Below, piece by piece: positions 23,501 to 33,617 of a stretch of 64,000 nucleotides of DNA. The position numbers and the translations under genes were made by a program. Source of the DNA: Adenanthera pavonina (lineage: Eukaryota; Streptophyta; Magnoliopsida; Fabales; Fabaceae); assembly GCA_026686845.1 (NCBI GenBank), contig JAIVEN010000021.1, positions 19,610,001 to 19,674,000 on the forward strand. The letters run 5' to 3'. The notes below the pieces were generated by a model that searched no databases, had not been told where the DNA came from, and saw only the letters and a list, made by a program, of their open reading frames with translations. The first letter of the stretch is position 1. Each line of letters begins with the position of its first letter.

Positions 23501-25247
23501 AGGATTGCTCCCAGTGCTACTCCTTGTGTTTTGCAATCACAGCTTTAGATTTTTTAGAAGCTTTTCATTTATGTGACTTCTTCCTTGCACCAATATGTTC
23601 TTTATTCATGGAGTTATTTTGTATACATGAAATACTAGAAAAACATTTTAGTATCCACTTGTTTTTGGGTTTATGGGGGTTAGTGGTATTCTTTGGAACC
23701 CATTTCATGCCTTTGCTTAAACCATTTCTCCTAATATTATACAAATGAGTTATATGCCACAATATGTGCATGATGGTGAGCTAAGCATTACAGTAGGCAC
23801 AAAGAATTTCAAATAGCATTTATTTTGCTCCTTGGACTCACTCCTATAGCCAACACCCAACTTGTTAAACACAATTCTACTTGCCAAGTGAAATATTCAA
23901 TTTCTTTACCTTGGGTGAAATTGGCTACGACCTCAGTTAACTCCTATTTTTCTTTATTTAATCTATCACATGAATCACAAGAGGAAGTGTATGTGTGTGT
24001 AGGTTTCACAAATATTTTCTAAATAATTTATTTTCTATTTAAGTGATTTTTTTTTCATTCTTTTCCAATTGTAATTCATTTTCTAAGGAAATCACTTTCT
24101 TCTTACTATGTGCAAGTGTTTTTTCTAATTTAATTAGTTCATCATGCATTTCATTATAAGCATCTTGCAACTCACCAACAGAAAATTCATAATTAGATTT
24201 AGCGTTTATAATTTTATACCTCATCATTGGATAGTGTCATCAAGCATAGATAGGTATCTTTATCATCTTCATCTGAACTATTGTCCCAGATTGCAGAGTT
24301 GTATGCAACTTTAGCTTTCTCACTTTTCTTCTCTATATATCTTCCTCCTTGCCTCTTTGAATGGTCTTTAGTTTATTTGCATGGCAAGAGTGCTTTTGTT
24401 TCTAAAGCTCCTTCATTTTGATGTTGAGGAATCTCCCAAATTTGATAGTCAATTGTTTAAGCTCATCCTCCTTATCATCACTGCTGCTGCTATTATCACT
24501 TTCATCATCAGTATCATAATCTTCTAAGCTCTGTGATGTAATAACTTTGAGCATTAGTGTCTTTTCTTTATTTTGCTGCTCCCACAAAAAGTTTAATTTT
24601 CCCTCATGTTTAGTAAGACTCCCAAACAGTGCAATGACAGATTGATATGATATTCCTTTTGTCTCTTCAATAACTGTCACTTTTGGTTACCATTCTTTGG
24701 GTAAAGCTCTGAGTATTTTGCCTACTTGTTCTCTTTGTATATAGCTCTTTCCCAAAGCCACTAGATGATTAATGATGTGAGTAAAATGAATTTGCATTTC
24801 TTTAATAGGCTCACCATTGTTAATCTTGAAGGCTTCATATTTAGTTGTGAGAGAGCTGAGCCTGTTTTCCTTCACTCCTTTAGTTCCTTCATGAGTAATC
24901 TCCATACTATCCCACATTTCCTTTACTGTGTTGCAATCTGACACTCTGAAGAACTTATCTTGTGAAAGAGCACTGACCAAAGAGTGTTTTGCCTTGAACT
25001 TCAGGAGGAGTCTTCACATATCTTCATCATCTCATTCTTCTTCTAACTTCTCTCTGTATGTGCCATTATTCTATATCTTCTTTGACACAAATTCTCCTTT
25101 CTTGATGATAGACCGGATTTCTATGTTTATGCATTGGAGAAATGTTTGCTTCCTCATCTTCAAGTATTCATAGTGTTCACCACTAAAGCCTAGAGGTCTA
25201 TTGATGTTACTCCCTTGTGGCAGCATATTCTCTCCAAAACCAGCCTT
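23500..25247 (-). pseudogene. gag: Family-2 gag, broken
   Basis: On the minus strand the frame reads AGFGENMLPQGSNINRPLGF, where the expected start codon is AAG instead of ATG (25245-25247). LKFKAKHSLVSALSQDKFFR, THEGTKGVKENRLSS and KILRALPKEW follow, matching family-1 gag point for point. Then come an acidic serine-rich linker (DDESDNSSSSDDKEDE), KFGRFLN, a lysine-rich coiled-coil-like stretch (24039-24227) and the C-terminal GMKWVPKNTTNPHKPKNKW near 23680. Stops and frameshifts are many, and the first zinc knuckle is not recognisable. Confidence 0.85.
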
Positions 25248-25300
25248 CTTGCTTCCAAATGGTTAGATTCTTTATTGGGAGTCCAAGCTCTAATATCAAT

Positions 25301-27160
25301 TATTAGGTTGGATGGTCACCCAAGGAGAGTGAATTGGGTAATACAAGATTTTTACCCTTTTGAAGTACAATACAATTTCACCAAGTGTTACAACAGAACA
25401 TGGATGAACAGAGTGTGACGAAGGATAAACAAAATGAGGAGAAGAAGGATCAGACACAAGAATTTATATTGGTTTGACCCAAACCACTCAGCCTACGTCT
25501 AGTCCTCAAGCCTTCACTTGAGATTTTCACCATATCCCACAAGTTTGATCCAGGCATTTGTGAAGCCTCAGTATATCCCACAAATTTTAGTAGGCACTTG
25601 TGAAGCCACACTCTCTGTACCCTTACAAGATGTGTATTTCCCTTAGTATTATCCCCACACTAAAATTCTACCCAGAAAATAGTAGAAATAAGTGAATACA
25701 AAATTGAAACTCTTTTTTAAAGTAGATGTTACATTTAAAGTTTACTCTAATGAGGTGGTTTTAATTATGGATATTGATATAAAACGACTTTATGTATTAA
25801 AACAACATTTTGGCATAACTCACTTAATTTCATTCACCATAAATTCAAATGAGGTTCTATTTATAGATTTATGGCTTAACTATTCATTAGACATAAGATC
25901 TATTTGTTAGATACAAGTTCTAGCTGTTACTTTGCAAAAAGAGTCATTTAACAACTGCATTAAATATGTTTGACATTCTAAAATTTGAATTTTAAGGCTC
26001 AATAGATGAATTTTGCAGAGTCAGCATAGTTACGTGTTTAATGTTGAACTTCAAAAATTCATCTGTTAGAGAGTGAAATTCAAATGTCGAGTTTGCTAAA
26101 CTTAATCCATGTTAGTTCATGTGTATTTTCATATTGGAAGTGCGTTTGTTAAGTTTGAACAGTTGTCTCAAGTTTTTCACAGTGTACTTTGAAATTCAAA
26201 TTTCAAAAGCTGAAATTAGTCTATCAAAAGCACGTTCAACATGACACAAAAGTTCTCTCTTCGAAATTCGACTATTGAACTGCAAAGTTCATCTATCAGA
26301 GGCATGTCTAACGAGACTCACAAGTTCTCATTTTGAAATAAGCACTTCAAAGTTCAAAATTTGTCTATCAGAGGTAATGACAGTGAACTCATTTTGAACT
26401 TCACCAACATTTGAATTTTAACTAAACTTTGTGTGAATTTTGCACACTTTCCCTAACAATGTTTAGCTTGAAATTCAAATTTCAGAAACTGAAATTCATC
26501 TATAAGTGATAAAATATCTGTAACTTTGAATTTCACTAAGTAAAGTTCAAATTTTGCATAAAATAAATATGAGTCAAACACAAAATTCATTTGTTAGCCA
26601 ATGTTTCTCAATTTGACATAGGCTAACATTAGATTTACTTAATCTAATTCGTTTAAAATATATAGTAGTAAGAGTAAGTAAATTTCAAAGATTAAACCAT
26701 AAAGACCTAAATGAAAACAAAATATACTTAATAGCTAGATTTTCAAAAGTTAAGCTCCACTTTCACTTGGTCATTTGATTCTTGGTATGATCCCTTATGA
26801 TCTTCCATTCTTGAAGCATCCTTTCTCTTCTTCTTGTCTGAGTATGACATGATGTTGATTTCCCTTTCTTTATTCCCATGTTTACTCTTCCTACTTGGAC
26901 AATTCTACATTTAATGTTTATACACTTATAAACCAAGTAATTAGTCAAATTTATATATCAATAAATGTTATACAATATAAAAGCATAGTGTGTACATATG
27001 TATATAGCATGATATTTGCATTATAAACATAATTGAATACATGCTAATGCACATTTTACTTCTTTAAAGAACAATATATATGTTGGACAAATATGATGCA
27101 TTTGTTCCTTATTACTCTACATTTGTCATCATCAAAACTTATGTTATATTAAACCTAACA
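25301..27160 (-). repeat. Family-2 LTR, 5' copy of the gag-only element
   Basis: The left edge reads TATTAGGTTGGATGGTCACC and adjoins, on its left, the degenerate primer site (minus strand ATTGATATTAGAGC). The right edge is AAACCTAACA at 27160. It is 1860 bp and matches 20292-22152 almost base for base, with scattered transitions. Confidence 0.9.
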
Positions 27161-27575
27161 CTGAGTAATAAATAGCTGAAACTGAGTGTCAAACTCTAGG
27201 ACTAATCAATTAAATTCTTTGGTGATCATAATATGTCCAGTATAATATTGGGAAAACTTAGTGTCAAATCATGGACTCTAAGTAGTAAATAGTAGAAGAT
27301 GAATGTCAAACTCTAGACTAATCAATTGAATTCTTTAGTGATTATAATGTGTCTAGTGTAAAACTAAGGAAGTTAAGTGTCAAATCGCGGAAACTAAGTA
27401 GTAAATAGTTGAAGGTGAGTATCAAACTTTTTAACAAGGGCATTAAGGTCATTTCCTATTGAAAATTTTGATCAGTTTAAGACCATGGTTTCTTTCTATC
27501 ATTTTGGAATGTTTTGATCGTAAAATGACATTAATTGAATATTTTAGTCTTGAAATGTTATTTTCCCTTAAAAAA

Positions 27576-28918
27576 ATGTTTTTCTTATGCCATTATTGAG
27601 TCTCTTTAGTAGTTGTGCTTCGAGGCCTTTTCCCAGTACCATCACCATCACCATCTTTGCCAAACACAACAATGATATTGTCCACTTGTCTTAAGATATC
27701 AATACCAGATAAACAAATTGAAGGATCCCTTGTCTCTTATAAACCATCAAATTTAGCTTGAGATAGCTTGAATTTGTGTTTATGATCCAAAATCCATCTA
27801 TGTCTCATAAAGCACCATTTTTCACTATACGGAAGCTAGCAAGGATTAGAGTCAAAATTACAAAATGGACAAGCTTGTCCAGTATGAAAATTGAAAAATC
27901 ATTAATGGTCCATATTAAAGCTACACGCATATTGAATACTTGTTTAGAGTAGGAATTATAATTTTCAACTCTATTGTTCCACAACTCTAACAACTCTTGC
28001 ATAAGTGGTTGTAGATAAACATCAATATCATTACCTAATGCTCTCCTTCCTGGGATTATCATTGACAAAATGAATGAACTTTGTTTCATACATATCCATG
28101 GAGGAAGATTATAAGGTATAAGAATCATTGGCCAAATACTATAACTTATACTTAATGTGCTGGATAGATTGAATCCATCTGAAGCTAGTGCCAAACGAAC
28201 ATTTCTTGGATGAGTAGCAAATTCAGGATAAACTGCATCAAATTCATTCCACACTTTTGAGTCCCTTGGATGCCTTATCATGTCATCACTACTATTCTCA
28301 TCATGGTACCACTTTATATGCTTCGCTGTCTTCAATGACATGTACAATCTCTGTAAACATGGCCTTAGAGGAAAGTATATGAAAGCTTTTACAGTTTGTT
28401 TCTTTCCTTTCTTACCCTTCTTTTTCAGTTTTCATCTAGAAGCGATGCATCTCTTACAAGCTTCCAAGTTCTCATCCAGACCCCAATATAGCTTATAGTC
28501 ATTCGGACATGCATCAATCTTTGTATAATTCAATCCTAGTTTGTTTATTATCTTTTTAACTTCATAAAATGACTTTGGAATTTTTGTATGTTTGAATGCA
28601 TCTACTAATAATTCCATAATCATATCTATACCTTTATTACTAATTCCACACAAACACTTTATGTGATTCAATTTTACCAAAAAAGACAGCTTAGTATACT
28701 CTTCACATCGTTCATAAAGAGATTGTTGCCCATCCCTTATTAACTCATTAAACCCTTTGCACTCCTCATTTATCTGATTATTTAAAACTACATCAAAATC
28801 TTGTACTTCATGAGACATTTCAATTTCATTATGTACATCGAATGTATCACGAACCAAACATTGGGGGGGGGAACATCAATTTTCTCTTCTGAAGTAATTA
28901 GGATATGGTCTACCATAT
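27576..28918 (-). pseudogene. CACTA TNP2-type transposase core
   Basis: From right to left: GFNELIRDGQQSLYERCEEY, KLSFLVKLNHIKCLCGISNK, IPKSFYEVKKIINKLGLNYTKIDACPNDYKLYW and CKRCIASR (28432-28857), then AKHIKWYHD, MIRHPRDSKVWNEFDAVYPE and FATHPRNVRLALASDGFN (to 27805), then PYNLPPWICMKQ and PGRRALGNDIDVYLQPLMQELLELW. This is the conserved TNP2 (Transposase_21) block. A stop replaces the Trp after IASR, a run of eight C/G bases near 28862 shifts the frame, and the C-terminal side decays to WHKKNIF near 27580, where the foldback repeat begins. Confidence 0.92.
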
Positions 28919-30741
28919 TGTTAGGTTTAATATAATATAAGTTTTGATAATGACAAATGTAGAACAATAAGGAACAAATATATCATATTTGTATAGTATA
29001 TATATTGTTCTTTAAAGAAGTAAAATGTGCATTAGCATGTATTTAATTATATTTATAATGGACATATCATACTATGTACTGATATATCCATTGTACTCTT
29101 ATGGTTTATAATACAGGTTAGATATATAAAATTGGACTAACTACTTGGTTTGTAAATGTGATGCATTAAGTGTATGATTGTCCAAATAAGAATAGTGAGC
29201 AGTGGAATAAAGAAAGGAAAATCAACATCATGTTTTACTCAAAGAAGAAGAAGAGAAAGGATGCTCCAAGAATGAAAGATCAGAAGAGAGCATACCAAGA
29301 ATGAGAATGACCAAGTGAAAGTGGAGTTCAACTTTTGAAGACCTAGCTATTAAGTATATTTTGTTTTCACTTAAGTCTTGAGGTGATTTAATATTTGAAA
29401 TTTAGTTAATCTTATTATCATATATTTTAAATGAGTTAGATTAAGTAAGTCTGATGTTAGCCTATGTTAGAATTGAGAAATATTGGCTAACAGATGAATT
29501 TTGTGTTTGACTCATATTTATTTTGTACAAAATTTCAACGTTGCTTAGTGCAATTCAAAGTTACAGAGGTTTTATCACTGACAGATGAATTTTAGTTTTG
29601 AAATTCAAATTATGGGCTAAGTACTGTTAGTGAAAGTATATAAAATTCACGTGAAGCTTAGTCAAAATTTGAATATTGGTGAAGTTCAAAATGAGTTCAT
29701 TGTCACTACCTCTAACAGCCAAAATTTGGACTTCAAAGTGTGAATTTCAAAATGAGAACTTGTGAGTCTTATTAGAGCATGCCTCTAACAAATGGACTTT
29801 GTAGTCCAACAGTCAAATTTCAAAGGAAGAACTTTTGTGCCATGTTGAACATGCCTCTGATAAACGAATTTTAGCTTCTAAAATTCAAATTTTGAAGTGC
29901 ACTATGAAAACCTGAGATAACTATTCAAACTCAATATATGCACTTTCAATATGAAAATTCGCATGAACTAACATGAGTTACCTTTGGCAAAGTCAAAATT
30001 CAAATTTCTCTCTATGTGGACAAATTTTTGAAGTTCAATGTTAAATACATAACTATGCTGACACTGCAAAATTTGTCTATTGAACTTCAAAATTTGAATT
30101 TTGGTATGTTATAGGCATTTAATGTGGTTATTGGATGGTTTTTTTTGCAAAGTAATGACTAAAACTTGTATCTAATAGAAAGATCTTGTGTCTAACTTCT
30201 AGTTAAGTCATAAATCTATAAATAGAATCTTATTTGAACTTATGGGTAATGAAATTAAATGAGTTATGCCAAAATGCTGCTTCAATACATAAAATCTTTC
30301 TGTATTAACATTCATAGTTAAACCTACCTAATTAGAGTAAGCTTTCAATGTATCATCTACTCTTAAAGAAAGTTTTAATTCTATATTCATTCATCTCTAC
30401 TATTTTCTAGGTAGAATCTTAGTGTGAAGATAACACTAAGGGAAATCCATATCTTGTAAGGGTGTGGGGAGAGTGGGTTCACAAGTGCCTATTGAGACTT
30501 GTGGGATGTATTGAGACTTCACAAATGCCCGGATTAAACTTCGTCACCTAAGAGGGGGTTGAATCAGGATAAATTCCTTTGTCTAATTCTTCATTTTATT
30601 ATTTCATCTCTATCCTTCATCATCTTCTGTTCGCCTCTGTTTTACTACTTTTCTTGGTGAAATTGGATTGCGCTTTAGAAAGGGCAAAAATCTTGCATCA
30701 CCCAATTCACCCTCTTCTTAGGTGACCAGCCAAACCTTACA
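28919..30741 (+). mobile_element. Family-2 solo LTR in the CACTA gene
   Basis: It starts TGTTAGGTTTAATATAA and ends AGCCAAACCTTACA. Target copies are CATAT (28914-28918) and TATAT (30742-30746), one mismatch. CTATAAATAGAATC near 30218 is the TATA box. It is 1823 bp with no internal genes, so it is a solo LTR. CACTA coding sequence continues on both sides: VRDTFDVHNE to the left, the N-terminal zinc region to the right. Confidence 0.92.
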
Positions 30742-30745
30742 TATA

Positions 30746-30985
30746 TCTCTTGTCACTCAATGCATTGATCAGAATGTGTACCCTTGAGGAAATGGTTTTA
30801 ACACTATATGTTCTTGAACAATATTTCTTGCATGCCACTTTTTGAAATTACAAATAGGACATGGACATAATATTTGTTCTAGTCCATTTCCATGTGACAA
30901 TGCAAATTCTAAAAAAGATTCTAACCCCTCTAAATAATGACAAGTATCTATCTGTGACTAAAAAATTTCATTAAATTCTAGCATA
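30746..30985 (-). pseudogene. CACTA transposase N-terminal domain (Transpos_assoc-like)
   Basis: The minus strand reads LEGLESFLEFALSHGNG, then ILCPCPICNFKKWHARNIVQ and EHIVLKPFPQGYTF. The CPCxxC pattern and the FLEFA start are those of the zinc-binding domain at the N-terminus of plant CACTA proteins. A possible ATG is at 30984, followed shortly by a stop. The CACTA 5' terminus lies about 660 bp further out at 31648. Confidence 0.82.
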
Positions 30986-31648
30986 TGTTTTTTTCATAAT
31001 AAGCTTTTAATTACATACAATTAAAACCATATTTAATTAAAATATTATTTATAGTAAAATGATTATATTTTAAATTCAACCGAATATTGTAAAACAATTA
31101 ATTAAAATGTTACGTGTAAACCACAAATATAAATAATTAAATAATTTATCTGGTATAATGATTTAATGTTTTGATAATAGAAAATTACAAATATACTCTA
31201 ATATTTAATGAAATAATTATTTTAAATTACACCTAATGACATAACAATTACTTACAAAGTGTTATTAGTAACTAAAATTAAATAAAAAATTCTCAATATA
31301 GTAAATAACATAAATTTTATAATTCAAATAAAATAGAATTCAAACTATTTAAAATAACATTTTTCTAACCTCAACACACTTCAAATGCATGGAAAATCTT
31401 TAGAAATTGAACCTCCAAAGGTAGCATACCTAATAATACATATGAAAAGGATTATTTAAAGTTAGAATATTAAAGATTTAAATAAAATTAACACATTGAT
31501 AAAGTTTTTATTTACCCAATAAAAATCTCCCAAATATGGGAAATTTTGGCATAGCTTCCATATAAGAGAAAACCAAAGAGAAACGGGAGGCCCAAATGTT
31601 ATATAAAGGCAAAAAAAATTGCAAAAATTTCTGGTGCTTCTTGTAGTA
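30986..31648 (-). other. CACTA 5' subterminal region and terminus
   Basis: This AT-rich non-coding stretch lies between the transposase N-terminus and the element end. The terminus (minus strand, from 31648) reads ACTACAAGAAGCACCAG followed by AAATTTTTG, close to the CACTACAAGAAA consensus. I could not pick out the subterminal repeats by eye. Confidence 0.65.
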
Positions 31649-32038
31649 GATAAGTTTTGAAAATTTGGATCTTTAGACACATCAAGCTCATAATGCTGCA
31701 CTTCATATTCCAATTGAATCTTTTTTTTGTTAGAAAAATCTGAAGAGTAATTATCAACAAAATTGTAAGTGTCCCTAATATTAAATGACTTGAATGCATC
31801 CTTAGGATCTAAAGTTATACTCAACATAAGAAGCTTAGTTGCCTACTTATAGAATCTACTATTCAATTCATTCAACTGATAATCTATAACGGCAATAAAT
31901 ATATTAACACGATAATGATGCTTAACTGTGACACAATCTTTGTGTTGATAAGATCGAATTATGTCAAAGTAAAAAACCATTCATATAAGGAATTTCAACA
32001 TCTTGACTACTATAAAAAGAATTAACTTTTTCTAGAAG
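31649..32038 (-). pseudogene. hAT (TTF-type) transposase, C-terminal piece
   Basis: The minus strand reads YSSQDVEIPYMNG, then TVKHHYRVNIFIAVIDYQLN, ELNSRFYK (stop) ATKLLMLSI and LDPKDAFKSFN, and finally YSSDFSNKKKIQLEYEVQHY, ELDVSKDPNFQNLS. These are the landmarks of plant TTF-type zinc-finger hAT proteins before the dimerisation region. Two frameshifts and a stop break it. The frame runs straight into the CACTA end at 31648 and is cut on the other side by copia-3 at 32039. The dimerisation domain must lie left of the window. Confidence 0.85.
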
Positions 32039-33562
32039 TGTTGAATCAGAAATTTTGATGATTCCAAACAACTAGAGCTTACAAAGGAGAATATCAAAGG
32101 AGTATGAAAAAGATAAAGTGAACAAATCTAGTGAAAAACATGTGAAGATTTAGTTTTTAGGATTTCTCACTATACACACTGGGTAAAAAGCTTTTATTCC
32201 TATTTCTTAATGTTACCATAGTACTTAAACGAGTTATTTGATAGTTATCCTATGTTAGTATATGTTAAAATCAAAAAATACTAATTAACAAATGAATTTT
32301 GTATTTGACACATGTATATTTTGTATAAAATTTGAATTTTGCTTAGTGAAATTCGAAGCTATCGAGGTTTTATCTCTTATAGACAAATTTTATTTCTGAA
32401 ATTCAATTTTGAGATAAGCATTATTAGTGAAAGTGTGCAAAATTTGTATGAAACTTAGTCAAAATTTGAATGTTAAAGAAGTTCAAAGTGAGTTCACTAT
32501 CTCTACCTCTAACAGACGAACTTCGGGCCTCAAAATGCAAATTTCGAATTGAGAACTTCTGAGTCTTGTTAAATTATATCTTTAACAGACAAACTTTGTA
32601 GTTTAACATTTGAATTTCACATAGGAGAATTTTTGTACTATGTTGAACATGTCGTTGATAGACGAATCTCAACTTTTGAAATTTGAATTTCGAGTGCATT
32701 GTGAAAATATGAGACAAACTGTTTAACCTCAATAGATGCACTTTCAATATGAAAATTCGTATAATCTAACATAGGATATCTTTGACAAACTCAAAATTCG
32801 AATGCCACATTTGAATAGATGAATGTTGAGGTTCAACGTTGAAGTCCTTAACCTTCTATCTCTACAAAATTCGTTTGTTAAATCCTAAAATTCAAATTTT
32901 GGTATGTTGGATGCATTAAATGTAGTTGGTGAACAGCTATTTCTATAGAGTAATCATTGGTTAAAGTCTCTAATGGCTAGATCTTGTGTCTAACAATTAG
33001 TTAAGTTACAAATCTATAAATAGAACTTTATTTGAAGTTATGGATAATGAGTTTAAGTCTGTCTTTATCAAAACTCTACTGAATTTATTTGACAAAGCTT
33101 TTTCACCCACGCACTTCATTTATTGAGCCATAACTTTTCTATCTACTTTATTCTAGAGAGTATTCATTATGTGTAAAATTTTTTCTTCATTTGGAAGAAA
33201 GATTCTTTGTGAGGGGAATCACAAAGGGTATTAGGAAACACTTGTAAGAGTATTGAGTGAGAAATTTCAGTTTTCTTAGAACAGAGCACGTGTATTGTAG
33301 TGAGGCATTGCAAAGAGCTCGTTCAATTCTTGCTGATAGTTAAAATCTCAAGTTGTGGCTTGAGGATTGGATGTAAGTCAAGTGGATTGAACTAAATCAG
33401 GATAAATCTCTGGGTCCTCTATTCTCTTATCTTACATTTATATTCATTGTCATTGTATTTTAATTTTCTAAATGCTTTTGCTTTCACTGTGTACTCGTGT
33501 TTTTGCATAAAAATCTTAAACTTCCCAATTCACCTCTTCTTAGGAAGCCAACAATTCTAACA
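32039..33562 (+). repeat. Copia-3 5' LTR
   Basis: It starts TGTTGAATCAGAAATTTTG and ends CCAACAATTCTAACA. CTATAAATAGAAC near 33014 is the TATA box. It is 1524 bp, shorter than the 1.65-1.86 kb of its relatives. The following primer site has decayed to AGTGTTGTCAAAGC. Confidence 0.9.
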
Positions 33563-33617
33563 AGTGTTGTCAAAGCTTGGACTCTCAATTGAAGGATTTT
33601 ACCATCCGGGAGAACTA

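Larger units (their letters stand above)
20292..27160 (-). mobile_element. Gag-only SIRE-type LTR element (family 2), no pol
   Basis: Two LTRs of 1861 and 1860 bp (20292-22152, 25301-27160) flank a 3.1-kb interior on the minus strand. Target copies are TTGAG (20287-20291) and CTGAG (27161-27165), one mismatch. The interior shows a degenerate tRNA-Met primer site next to the right LTR, a broken gag (about 23500-25247) and a polypurine tract next to the left LTR. No protease, integrase, reverse transcriptase or RNase H motif is seen. It is therefore a non-autonomous or internally deleted element. The LTR ends (TGTTAGGTTTAATATAA..CCAACCTAACA) define a second family, shared by 28919-30741 and 61581-63788. 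Confidence 0.88.
20012..27575. repeat. Foldback-like repeat: 116-bp tandem array with inverted arms, split by an LTR element
   Basis: On the right, GTAGTAAAT recurs at 27282 and 27398, a period of 116 bp; matching units are at 20175-20291 and from 27162. Outside the array the arms are inverted: 20020-20133 (AAATGATCTAAATGCCCTTGG start) matches the reverse complement of about 27340-27460. The right end carries a further 100 bp or so without a left partner. The LTR element 20292-27160 cut one unit in two. No coding frame is seen. It sits between two CACTA exons and looks like a non-autonomous foldback or MITE-type element; its superfamily is not clear and the outer edges are approximate. Confidence 0.6.
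727..31648 (-). mobile_element. CACTA (En/Spm) DNA transposon, split by several LTR insertions
   Basis: CACTA transposase pieces lie in the correct minus-strand order from right to left: the N-terminal zinc-binding domain (30746-30985), TNP2 core (27576-28918), MVHL/KLKSYVRN region (19526-20011) and DUF4216-type C-terminus (749-1414). The right edge at 31648 reads, on the minus strand, ACTACAAGAAGCACCAG, close to the canonical CACTACAAGAAA terminus with the first C lost or changed. Just beyond it the hAT reading frame resumes, so the CACTA element jumped into the hAT. The other terminus lies left of the window. Copia-1, a foldback-like repeat, a gag-only LTR element, a solo LTR and the partial LTR at 1-726 are nested in it. 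The gene carries stops and missing segments and is dead. Confidence 0.85.
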
